Shown here in pieces: positions 1 through 5,205 of a DNA stretch of 7,255 nucleotides. Every line of letters begins with the position of its first letter. Position 1 is the first letter of the stretch. The stretch comes from Acinetobacter sp. (GTDB taxonomy: Bacteria; Pseudomonadota; Gammaproteobacteria; Pseudomonadales; Moraxellaceae): positions 1 to 7,255 of the forward strand of contig JASLIY010000120.1 in the NCBI GenBank assembly GCA_030152675.1, given 5' to 3'. The position numbers and the translations under genes were made by a program. The notes beneath the pieces are model-generated. The model was not told the DNA's origin. It did no database searches and saw nothing but the letters and a program-made list of their open reading frames with translations.

Positions 1-140
1 CCCTGCTCTCGGATCTGATGACATGGGCACGTCCACAGCGCCACTTGATCACGGTCTTGCCGGGCGCCAATCATTACTTTACTGGCTATCTCAATCAACT
101 GCGCCAAGCGATCTCACGTTTTCTCAACGTCACGACTTAA
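1..140 (+). CDS. C-terminal fragment of an alpha/beta hydrolase (COG2945-like), cut by the window edge
   Basis: An open frame enters from the left edge (first full codon at position 3) and gives 45 residues before TAA at 138-140. The segment LPGANHYFTGYLNQLR matches the end of COG2945-type alpha/beta hydrolases, where the P-G-A-x-H-x-F motif carries the catalytic histidine just before a final amphipathic helix (here RQAISRFL). The nucleophile and acid residues would lie outside the window, so neither activity nor completeness can be judged. The gene is convergent with rtcR; only 9 bases separate the two stop codons. No substrate can be inferred. It is probably an unrelated neighbour of the RNA-repair locus. 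Confidence 0.7.
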   Translation, partial: LLSDLMTWARPQRHLITVLPGANHYFTGYLNQLRQAISRFLNVTT

Positions 141-146
141 GTCCAC

Positions 147-162
147 GCATCAGCGCTGATGC
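147..162. repeat. Perfect 16-bp palindrome across the rtcR stop codon
   Basis: GCATCAGCGCTGATGC is its own reverse complement and can form a 6-bp stem with a GCGC loop. It lies in the tiny gap between the convergent hydrolase and rtcR genes and includes the rtcR TGA (150-152 on the minus strand). Neither side has the T-run expected of an intrinsic terminator, so a bidirectional-terminator role is only a guess. Part of the symmetry is constrained by rtcR coding sequence. Confidence 0.4.
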
Positions 163-1754
163 AAGTGCTCCCAGCGCAATCCAAACTTGGCCAAGTATTT
201 TTTGACTCGATCACTGTCATTGCTGCTCTGGCGTTGTAAACGCGACTGTGCAAATAACCTCCGCCCAGCTTCAGCCATCGACTTACAAGCGAGACAAATC
301 TCAATCACGCCAGTCAATTGGATACGATCAAACTCATCCAAGCCTTGCACTTGATCCGCACTCAACCAATGACTGAGGTCAGTGGTCTGCGCTGCTGTGG
401 GTTGTCGTTGCCACAATTGTTTCAGACGTTGAATTTCTGCGCGCACTTCTGCGACTCCAATTCGTGACCCCGAACTCAAGGTCGCCATACGGGTCACGCT
501 GGCGGCAAGATCTCGAAAATTGCCCTGCCATGTGGCCTGTTCAGATTGGGCAAAGTCCAAGTACTGGGCTAAGGCATCGGTTTGAAAGCGTAATTGGCGC
601 TGTTGCTGTTGAGCAAAGCGTTGTAACTCGTAGTGAATATTTGGTTCTAGATCTTCACGGCGATCGATCAATTGGGGAAGAAAAAATGTCCACGTATTCA
701 AGCGCGCCCACAAATCCTCACGAAAACGCCCCGCACGAACTTCTTCACGCAAGTCACGGTTGGTGCCTGCGATCAATTGAAAATCTGCTTCAACCTCACG
801 ATCGCTCCCCACAGGAAAGAAGCGTTTCTCTTCAAGCGCCTTGAGTAACATCGCCTGCTCATCCAAGCCCAATTCGGCGATTTCATCCAGAAACAATAAA
901 CCTTGATCAGCGCTTTTCAGCAAACCCGTCCGCGCCGTCACTGCCCCAGTAAATGCACCTTTGTGATGACCGAACAAAGCGGACATGGCGCTATCCCCGA
1001 TCAAGGTGGCGCAGTTAACATCAATAAAGCGCCCACTGAGTTGAAATTTATCTTTTTTCAATTGATAGATTTGCTTGGCCAGTTGCGACTTGCCCACACC
1101 TGTCGCCCCCATCACCAGGATGGGTGCATTGGAACGGGTCGCGACCAATTCTACCTCTTGGATCAGTTGGTTAAAGCTTTGATTGCGGGTGGCGATTTGC
1201 GCTTTCAGCTGTTGCCAATTTTGATTTTGCTCATGTTCAAAGCGTTGTGTCAGCGCCGCATAGCGTGACAAATCTAGATCGATAATCCGATACTCACCCT
1301 CAGGCTGCTGTTTCGCAGTCGGTGCCGCCTGAATCAGCTTGGCCGGTAAATAATGCCCATCGATCAATAAGTACCAACAAATTTGTGCCACATGTGTCCC
1401 GGTGGTGATATGCAGCAAATATTGATTGTTTTCCGTATCAAAGGCATAGCTTTTCACAAAGTCATACAGCGCACCATACATCTCCGAGAAATCCCAAGCA
1501 TCACGGATACTGACTTTGATTCCCGTCACTTGGGTATCAGGCGAAACTTGTGCGGCATCCGCAGTGAGCAACTGGAGTAGATTTTGTGAACGCCGATCAT
1601 GCAACAGTACCAGTTCATCCACGATGAGATCTTCATGCATCAACAAGCTCATCGTTGGCCGCCAACGTTGCCAGCGATCAGGCTTACGACCTTGATCTAA
1701 GGTCGAGCCGATAAAGCCAATCACGACAGTTTTCTTGGTCTTGGTTTTTATCAT
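150..1754 (-). CDS. rtcR: RtcR, CARF-domain sigma54-dependent activator of the RNA-repair operon
   Basis: This 534-residue protein (E. coli RtcR is about 532) is a bacterial enhancer-binding protein. Residues 1-180 form the RtcR-type CARF sensor domain, including the family stretch HITTGTHVAQICW (115-127). Residues 190-440 are the AAA+ module: Walker A GATGVGKS (216-223), the sigma54-contacting loop GAFTGA (266-271), Walker B LLFLDEI (286-292), arginine-finger region FREDLWARLN (344-353) and sensor II GNFRDL (411-416). The C-terminal 65 residues carry the DNA-binding helix-turn-helix region typical of RtcR. All key residues are intact, so the protein should be functional. Family knowledge: the CARF domain represses the ATPase until it binds an RNA-derived signal, and RtcR then activates rtcBA with sigma54. 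Here its target would be the promoter at 3085-3100, with rnz lying in between. The ATG at 1754 fits the family N-terminus, although no clear Shine-Dalgarno precedes it. Confidence 0.97.
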   Translation of the reverse strand: MIKTKTKKTVVIGFIGSTLDQGRKPDRWQRWRPTMSLLMHEDLIVDELVLLHDRRSQNLLQLLTADAAQVSPDTQVTGIKVSIRDAWDFSEMYGALYDFVKSYAFDTENNQYLLHITTGTHVAQICWYLLIDGHYLPAKLIQAAPTAKQQPEGEYRIIDLDLSRYAALTQRFEHEQNQNWQQLKAQIATRNQSFNQLIQEVELVATRSNAPILVMGATGVGKSQLAKQIYQLKKDKFQLSGRFIDVNCATLIGDSAMSALFGHHKGAFTGAVTARTGLLKSADQGLLFLDEIAELGLDEQAMLLKALEEKRFFPVGSDREVEADFQLIAGTNRDLREEVRAGRFREDLWARLNTWTFFLPQLIDRREDLEPNIHYELQRFAQQQQRQLRFQTDALAQYLDFAQSEQATWQGNFRDLAASVTRMATLSSGSRIGVAEVRAEIQRLKQLWQRQPTAAQTTDLSHWLSADQVQGLDEFDRIQLTGVIEICLACKSMAEAGRRLFAQSRLQRQSSNDSDRVKKYLAKFGLRWEHLHQR

Positions 1755-1863
1755 ACGAACTATAAAATTTTATACAGAGTGCCAATAATATATAGCAATG
1801 CATATCTCAGAACATCATTTGAATTAAGATAGGCGCTCAGGATCAGTTAGGCTGTAGAAAAAT
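1755..1863. promoter_or_regulatory. Divergent intergenic region between rtcR and rnz
   Basis: This 109-base AT-rich region must hold the promoters of rtcR (leftward) and rnz (rightward). Leftward, a weak sigma70-like pair is visible: TTGCTA (1798-1793) and TATAAA (1774-1769) with an 18-base spacer. It would place the transcript start only about 8 bases before the rtcR ATG, consistent with the lack of a ribosome binding site. Rightward I see no convincing -35/-10 pair, and rnz is preceded only by a weak purine run (TAGAAAAAT). The promoter positions are low-confidence. Confidence 0.45.
1761..1774. repeat. Perfect AT palindrome overlapping the candidate rtcR promoter
   Basis: TATAAAATTTTATA is a perfect 14-bp palindrome lying 7 bases upstream of the rtcR ATG and covering the candidate -10 element. 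It could be an operator for autoregulation, or simply low-complexity promoter DNA, because all-A/T palindromes arise easily by chance. Confidence 0.4.
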
Positions 1864-2841
1864 ATGCTGCATTTCACTTTTTTAGGCACCTCTTCTGGTG
1901 TACCGACGCGCTATCGCAATGTCTCTGGATTGGCGATTAAAGACCGTCACAGCAAAGACTGGTTGCTGATCGATGCGGGTGAAGGGACGCAGCATCGCAT
2001 TCAACACACCAAGCTGTCATTACAGCATCTCATTGCCGTCTGCATCACCCATGTTCACGGCGATCACTGCTATGGATTGATGGGATTACTGGCCAGTGCT
2101 GGGATGAATGGCAGACAACAGCCATTAACCTTAATCGCACCAGTAGAAATCCAAGCTTGGTTAACAGCCAGCATGCGCCTGACCGATTTACATCTGCCCT
2201 ATTCAATCCAGTTTATCGATGCTCGTCACTTAAGCACCGCGCACAGCCTGAATAAAAACCTTTCCATTCAAAGTCATGCCTTGCATCACCGCGTGCCCTG
2301 TTATGCCTTTAGCATCAACGCTGTTCAGACCCAACGCAAACTCAATACTGAGGCCTTGCATGCCATCGGTCTTCCCAAAGGTGAGTTGTGGGGAGCATTA
2401 CAACAAGGTCAGACTGTTGAATGGCTGGGTCAACAGTTAGACCCTGCGGACTTTGTGATTACGAGCAGGCAAACAGTACGTGCTGTGATTGCTGGTGATA
2501 ACGATCAGCCCGAGTTATTGAGTACCGCCTGCCAAGCCGCGCATCTGTTGATACATGAGTCCACCTACGATCAAGCCTGTCTCGATCGGATTGGGCCAGC
2601 GCACATGCACAGTTCTGCCAAGATGTTGGCGCAGTTTGCACAGCAGCAACAGTTACCCTATCTCATCCTGACTCACTTTAGTCCTCGCTATCACAACACC
2701 GCAGGCTTTAAGCTTTTGGCAAATGAAGTCGCAGCAAACTATCAAGGCGAGTTCTATTTGGCGGATGATTTTGATCAATATCACTTGGATGCCAGCGGCC
2801 AACTCCAACAGCTCTATCACCGAGACATCGGAGATTTCTAG
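1864..2841 (+). CDS. rnz: Ribonuclease Z / RNase BN, metallo-beta-lactamase fold tRNA 3' endonuclease
   Basis: This 325-residue protein belongs to the RNase Z/ElaC family (E. coli RNase BN is 305). It starts with the family signature LHFTFLGTSSGVPT and has DAGEGTQHRI (37-46). The zinc-binding motif HVHGDH (63-68) is followed by CYGLMGLLAS. Further metal or catalytic sites are visible: LHHRVPCYAF (140-149, with the usual ligand histidine), AGDND (210-214, the family GDT-type aspartate), HESTY (231-235), HMHSS (247-251) and THFSPRY (270-276). Family role: endonucleolytic removal of tRNA 3' trailers, leaving a 3'-OH for CCA handling, with some members also acting as exonucleases. It lies between rtcR and the rtcB promoter. 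It is transcribed toward rtcB, but the sigma54 promoter is downstream of it, so it is probably expressed independently. The start ATG lacks a strong Shine-Dalgarno but agrees with the conserved N-terminus. Confidence 0.93.
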   Translation: MLHFTFLGTSSGVPTRYRNVSGLAIKDRHSKDWLLIDAGEGTQHRIQHTKLSLQHLIAVCITHVHGDHCYGLMGLLASAGMNGRQQPLTLIAPVEIQAWLTASMRLTDLHLPYSIQFIDARHLSTAHSLNKNLSIQSHALHHRVPCYAFSINAVQTQRKLNTEALHAIGLPKGELWGALQQGQTVEWLGQQLDPADFVITSRQTVRAVIAGDNDQPELLSTACQAAHLLIHESTYDQACLDRIGPAHMHSSAKMLAQFAQQQQLPYLILTHFSPRYHNTAGFKLLANEVAANYQGEFYLADDFDQYHLDASGQLQQLYHRDIGDF

Positions 2842-2851
2842 TTTAGTTGTG

Positions 2852-2864
2852 CGCGTTGAACGCG
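2852..2864. repeat. Palindrome CGCGTTGAACGCG just after rnz
   Basis: A 13-bp dyad with perfect 6-bp arms (CGCGTT/AACGCG) around one central base lies 11 bases beyond the rnz stop, about 253 bases upstream of the predicted rtcB transcript start. It has no T-run behind it, so it is not a classical terminator. It could be a distal binding site for RtcR or another regulator. The role is unproven. Confidence 0.4.
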
Positions 2865-2908
2865 AGTAGATCAGTAATTTAAAAATCCTCGGCTATTTAA
2901 AGGTGATT

Positions 2909-2926
2909 GACTGACTTACGTCTGTC
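2909..2926. promoter_or_regulatory. Candidate RtcR enhancer (upstream activator sequence)
   Basis: GACTGAC-TTAC-GTCTGTC is an inverted repeat with 6 of 7 arm positions matching around a 4-base spacer. Its centre is about 193 bases upstream of the predicted rtcB start, within the usual range for a sigma54 enhancer, and the IHF site lies between enhancer and promoter. It stands out as a GC-containing dyad next to very AT-rich DNA. Assignment to RtcR is inference from position and symmetry; I do not know the RtcR recognition sequence for this lineage. Confidence 0.4.
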
Positions 2927-3020
2927 GCCCCCATAACTAATATCTTTAAAAATATAAATCTATCTATTTATATATAAAAATATCAAACCACCACGTCACT
3001 CATGCAAGCTATTTATTTAG

Positions 3021-3043
3021 TTTAAAATATTTAACATTTTAAA
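3021..3043. repeat. AT-rich inverted repeat next to the IHF site
   Basis: TTTAAAAT (3021-3028) and ATTTTAAA (3036-3043) form perfect 8-base arms around a 7-base spacer. The repeat directly abuts the IHF-like site, and IHF sites often have such an A/T tract upstream. It may be only low-complexity sequence. Confidence 0.35.
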
Positions 3044-3055
3044 ATCAGTAACTTA
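3043..3055 (+). promoter_or_regulatory. IHF-consensus site upstream of the sigma54 promoter
   Basis: AATCAGTAACTTA fits the IHF consensus WATCARNNNNTTR at every defined position. It lies 30 bases upstream of the -24 element, with an A/T-rich tract on its upstream side. IHF bending at this place commonly brings a distant enhancer-binding protein to sigma54 polymerase. The match is seen directly; occupancy is inferred. Confidence 0.6.
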
Positions 3056-3084
3056 ATATAAAACATGCTCACCCAAATCAAACT

Positions 3085-3100
3085 TGGCACGCTCACTGCA
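3085..3100 (+). promoter_or_regulatory. Sigma54 (-24/-12) promoter of the rtcB operon
   Basis: TGGCAC (3085-3090), five bases, then CTGCA (3096-3100) matches the sigma54 consensus TGGCAC-N5-TTGCW with one change (C for the first T). The invariant GG (3086-3087) and GC (3098-3099) are exactly 10 bases apart. The predicted transcript start is near 3111, giving a leader of about 76 bases before the rtcB ATG at 3187. With a complete RtcR gene nearby this is a strong assignment. The promoter lies downstream of rnz and so would drive only rtcB and the genes after it. Confidence 0.9.
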
Positions 3101-3138
3101 ATATACAGGGGGTACATCATGGGATGTATACTACAGTC

Positions 3139-3167
3139 ACCTACCGACAAACGCTTGGTCGGTGGGT
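3139..3167 (+). promoter_or_regulatory. Strong hairpin with a short U-run in the rtcB leader (attenuator-like)
   Basis: The arms ACCTACCGAC (3139-3148) and GTCGGTGGGT (3158-3167) form a 10-bp stem with one G-U pair and a 9-base loop (3149-3157), followed by three more T (3168-3170). It sits about 28-57 bases into the predicted transcript and ends 6 bases before the rtcB Shine-Dalgarno core. It resembles an intrinsic terminator with a short U-run. It might instead act as a 5' stabiliser or a protein/RNA-end binding site. The structure is clear; the function is inferred. Confidence 0.6.
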
Positions 3168-3173
3168 TTTGAT

Positions 3174-3178
3174 GAGGA
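3174..3178 (+). promoter_or_regulatory. Shine-Dalgarno of rtcB that decides the start codon
   Basis: GAGGA (within GAGGAAAG, 3174-3181) lies 8 bases before the ATG at 3187, an ideal spacing. The ATGs at 3124 and 3172 have no such site inside the predicted transcript. The ATG at 3193 is too far away (14 bases). Confidence 0.7.
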
Positions 3179-3186
3179 AAGATCAA

Positions 3187-4452
3187 ATGACCATGCCAGT
3201 CAATCAACAGATAAAAAAACAAGCCGAAAATAACCGTGCTTATCAAGTCATTCAAAATGATCAGGGCGTGCCCATCAAAATGTGGACCAAAGGGGTTCAC
3301 GTCGATGAGAACGCCAAAAGCCAATTGTTAAAAGCCGCACAAATGCCATTTATTTACAAATGGATGGCGGTTATGCCAGATGTGCATGTTGGGATTGGTG
3401 CGACGATCGGCAGTGTGATCCCAAGTAAAGGCGCGATCATCCCTGCTGCGGTGGGTGTGGATATCGGTTGCGGTATGATGGCTGCGCGTACCAGCTTGAA
3501 TGCATCTGATTTACCCGATAATTTGCTCGGCTTACGTCATGAACTCGAACGGCTCATTCCACATGGCATGACCAAAGGCCGTGGCCGCCGCGATCGTGGT
3601 TCTTGGGAAAACACCACTGCACGTGTCGATCAGGTCTGGGCTGAACTCAAAGCCGATTTTGATTTGATCTGTGCCAAACACCCACGTTTTAAAAAGACCA
3701 ATAATCATAAACAACTCGGCACTTTAGGTACGGGAAATCACTTTGTTGAAATTTGCTTAGATGAGCATCAACAGGTTTGGGTGATGCTGCATTCAGGTTC
3801 GCGTGGCGTGGGCAATGCCATTGGCAATTACTTTATTGAACTTGCCCGCCAAGATATGCAAAAGCATTTTATTCAGTTACCCGATAAGGACTTGGCTTAC
3901 TTGGTAGAGGGTACTGAACACTTTGATGATTATTGGTTTGCTGTGGGTTGGGCACAGCGCTATGCCATGAAAAACCGTGAATTGATGATGGAAGCAGCAA
4001 TTGTTGCATTACGAAATATCATTCCTAAAGCCTTTAATGCTAAAGTGGAGGCGGTCAACTGCCACCACAACTATGTTGATAAAGAAGAACATTTTGGTCA
4101 GGAAGTACTGGTGACGCGTAAAGGCGCGGTGCGTGCACGTTTAGGTGAGTATGGGATTATTCCCGGCTCCATGGGGGCCAAATCCTTTATCGTGCGTGGT
4201 AAAGGCAATCAGGATTCATTTTGTTCCTGTTCGCATGGTGCAGGTCGTGTATTGAGCCGTACCGAAGCCAAAAAACGTTATAGCGTGGCGGATCAGATTG
4301 AACAAACCCAAGGCGTGGAATGCCGTAAAGATGCTGAGGTGATTGATGAAATTCCAGCTGCTTACAAGCCGATCGAGGATGTGATGCAGGCACAGCGTGA
4401 CTTGGTTGAAGTGGTCTATACCCTACGCCAAGTGGTCTGTGTCAAAGGCTAA
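3187..4452 (+). CDS. rtcB: RtcB, RNA-splicing ligase joining 2',3'-cyclic phosphate or 3'-phosphate ends to 5'-OH ends
   Basis: The 421-residue protein from the chosen start aligns over its length with E. coli RtcB (408). It contains KMWTKGV, MPDVHVGIGATIGSVIP and the metal-binding GVDIGCGM (Asp92, Cys95). Further metal ligands are in GTGNHF (His185), MLHSGSRG (His202) and NCHHNYV (His294). The guanylylated histidine is in CSCSHGAGR (His350), and the protein ends with the family tail LRQVVCVKG. Known reaction: GTP- and Mn2+-dependent ligation through RtcB-GMP and an RNA 3'-pp-G intermediate, used in tRNA and rRNA repair. The frame is open back to 3124, but an upstream start would lie about 13 bases from the predicted transcript start and lack a Shine-Dalgarno. 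The N-terminus is still about 17 residues longer than in E. coli up to KMWTKG. It is the first gene after the sigma54 promoter; a DIP1984-family gene follows after 59 bases. Confidence 0.96.
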   Translation: MTMPVNQQIKKQAENNRAYQVIQNDQGVPIKMWTKGVHVDENAKSQLLKAAQMPFIYKWMAVMPDVHVGIGATIGSVIPSKGAIIPAAVGVDIGCGMMAARTSLNASDLPDNLLGLRHELERLIPHGMTKGRGRRDRGSWENTTARVDQVWAELKADFDLICAKHPRFKKTNNHKQLGTLGTGNHFVEICLDEHQQVWVMLHSGSRGVGNAIGNYFIELARQDMQKHFIQLPDKDLAYLVEGTEHFDDYWFAVGWAQRYAMKNRELMMEAAIVALRNIIPKAFNAKVEAVNCHHNYVDKEEHFGQEVLVTRKGAVRARLGEYGIIPGSMGAKSFIVRGKGNQDSFCSCSHGAGRVLSRTEAKKRYSVADQIEQTQGVECRKDAEVIDEIPAAYKPIEDVMQAQRDLVEVVYTLRQVVCVKG

Positions 4453-4511
4453 ATGTATCCATCTAAGCCCAGTATCACCCAAACACATTCAGTCATGACA
4501 TTGAGAATATT

Positions 4512-4976
4512 ATGAAACTTGCGGAAGCTTTACTCCTACGAGGTGATCAACTTAAAAATATCGCCTCACTAAAACAACGGATCAATAACAACGTCTTGGT
4601 ACAAGAAGGCGATCAACCCAGCGAAGATCCGAATGAATTGATCAAGCAGGTATTTGCTTTAAACACTGAAACCCAGCGTTTGATCTATGCCATTCATCGC
4701 ACCAATGCTGAAGTTCAACTGCCTGATGGCCGCTCGCTGCTCAAGGTCTTGGCACTGCGTGATGAAATGGTCGAACGACATAAAATCTTGACCACGGCAC
4801 TGAGCCATAGTCATCGCGAGCCGGATCGTTATAGCTCACGCGAGATCAAATGGTCAAAAGTCATCCCAATTTCCAATTTACAGAAGCAAGCAGATGATAT
4901 TAGTGCTAAATTACGTGAATTGAATGTTTTGATCCAAGCCACCAATTGGAAAGTGGACTTGATTGAAACTGAATAA
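4512..4976 (+). CDS. DIP1984-family protein (DUF6847; older name septicolysin), function unknown
   Basis: This 154-residue acidic, helix-rich cytoplasmic protein resembles the DIP1984 family: MKLAEALLLRGDQLKNI at the start, then NNNVLVQEGDQPSEDPNEL (26-44), a central IHRTN segment (61-65), LPDGRSLLKVLALRDEM (70-86), DRYSSREIKW (104-113) and the ending LNVLIQATNWKVDL (137-150). Heptad-like Leu/Ile spacing suggests long coiled-coil helices. There is no signal peptide, membrane segment or recognisable catalytic motif. The septicolysin name is a historical label and does not show toxin activity. The gene starts 59 bases after rtcB with no terminator between, and a weak purine site (GAGA) precedes the ATG, so co-transcription with rtcB is likely. 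Its place between ligase and cyclase suggests an accessory role in RNA repair, which is inference from context only. Confidence 0.85.
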   Translation: MKLAEALLLRGDQLKNIASLKQRINNNVLVQEGDQPSEDPNELIKQVFALNTETQRLIYAIHRTNAEVQLPDGRSLLKVLALRDEMVERHKILTTALSHSHREPDRYSSREIKWSKVIPISNLQKQADDISAKLRELNVLIQATNWKVDLIETE

Positions 4977-4979
4977 GTT

Positions 4980-5093
4980 TTAGCGCTGCGGCGCTGCACC
5001 GGTTTGAACATACTGGGCGAGTACAAGATCCCCTACCACCACAACACAGGATTGCAAATAACGTGTAGTGGCTTGCAAAGCGAGCGGGCGAGC
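4980..5093 (-). pseudogene. Short coding-like relic or repeat-borne reading frame
   Basis: On the minus strand 37 codons are open between a TAA at 5096-5094 and a TAA at 4982-4980. They include VVVVGDLVLAQYVQTG and end in AAPQR. The composition looks protein-like, with a beta-strand-like valine run, but there is no start codon with a ribosome site and no continuation past the upstream stop. It may be the remnant end of a lost gene or part of a dispersed intergenic repeat. The family is not recognised, and it may not be coding at all. Confidence 0.25.
4982..4995 (+). repeat. Small GC hairpin with UGCG loop just after the DIP1984-family gene
   Basis: AGCGC (4982-4986) and GCGCT (4991-4995) pair perfectly around a TGCG loop, a stable UNCG-type tetraloop in RNA, starting 6 bases after the stop codon of the upstream gene. 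No T-run follows on either strand, so it is not an intrinsic terminator. It could protect the 3' end of the rtcB-DIP1984 portion of a processed transcript. Confidence 0.45.
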
Positions 5094-5138
5094 TTAACCT
5101 TTTGAACATCGCAGCCCATCACATTGCACCTGTTAAAC

Positions 5139-5154
5139 CTTTGCGCAAGCAAAG
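5139..5154 (+). repeat. Hairpin with GCAA (GNRA) tetraloop in the rtcA leader
   Basis: CTTTGC (5139-5144) and GCAAAG (5149-5154) form a perfect 6-bp stem capped by GCAA, a GNRA tetraloop that is a common stable RNA motif. This makes an RNA-level role more plausible than a DNA operator. Confidence 0.45.
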
Positions 5155-5205
5155 TCACAACGCAACCCTCATCACCATGTACTGACAGTATGTTCTCTTT
5201 AATTA

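Larger units (their letters stand above)
2842..3084. promoter_or_regulatory. AT-rich enhancer/spacer region upstream of the rtcB promoter
   Basis: The 243 bases between rnz and the sigma54 promoter contain no credible gene. The region is strikingly AT-rich from about 2935 to 3060, as expected for a DNA-bending spacer at a sigma54 promoter. It holds two GC-containing dyads (2852-2864 and 2909-2926), an AT inverted repeat (3021-3043) and an exact IHF-consensus match (3043-3055). No U-tract intrinsic terminator for rnz is apparent, so rnz transcription could read into rtcB at a low level. Confidence 0.6.

Noticed and set aside
150..1754. CARF domain taken as sign of a CRISPR or CBASS-type defence system
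   Set aside because: The gene is full-length RtcR with an AAA+ sigma54 activator module. No CRISPR repeats, Cas genes or cyclase genes are visible in the window.
1768..1784. Second sigma54 promoter upstream of rtcR (TGGCAC on the minus strand)
   Set aside because: The -24-like hexamer is present but the base pair 10 positions after GG is AA, not GC, so the essential -12 element is missing.
3124..3186. Longer rtcB start at ATG 3124 (442 residues) or ATG 3172
   Set aside because: The predicted sigma54 transcript begins near 3111, so these starts lack a usable ribosome site; the G-run at 3108-3112 is at or before the transcript start. The extra residues have no counterpart in E. coli RtcB. ATG 3187 has an ideally spaced GAGGA.
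4512..4976. Toxin (septicolysin) annotation for the 154-residue protein
   Set aside because: No signal peptide, pore-forming or toxin motif is visible, and the name is a historical label. DIP1984-family of unknown function is the safer call.
4829..5109. Minus-strand open frames over the end of the DIP1984-family gene
   Set aside because: They overlap a conserved gene in antisense, lack ribosome sites and have atypical Cys/Ser/Arg-rich composition. Only the separate stretch at 4980-5093 seemed worth mentioning.
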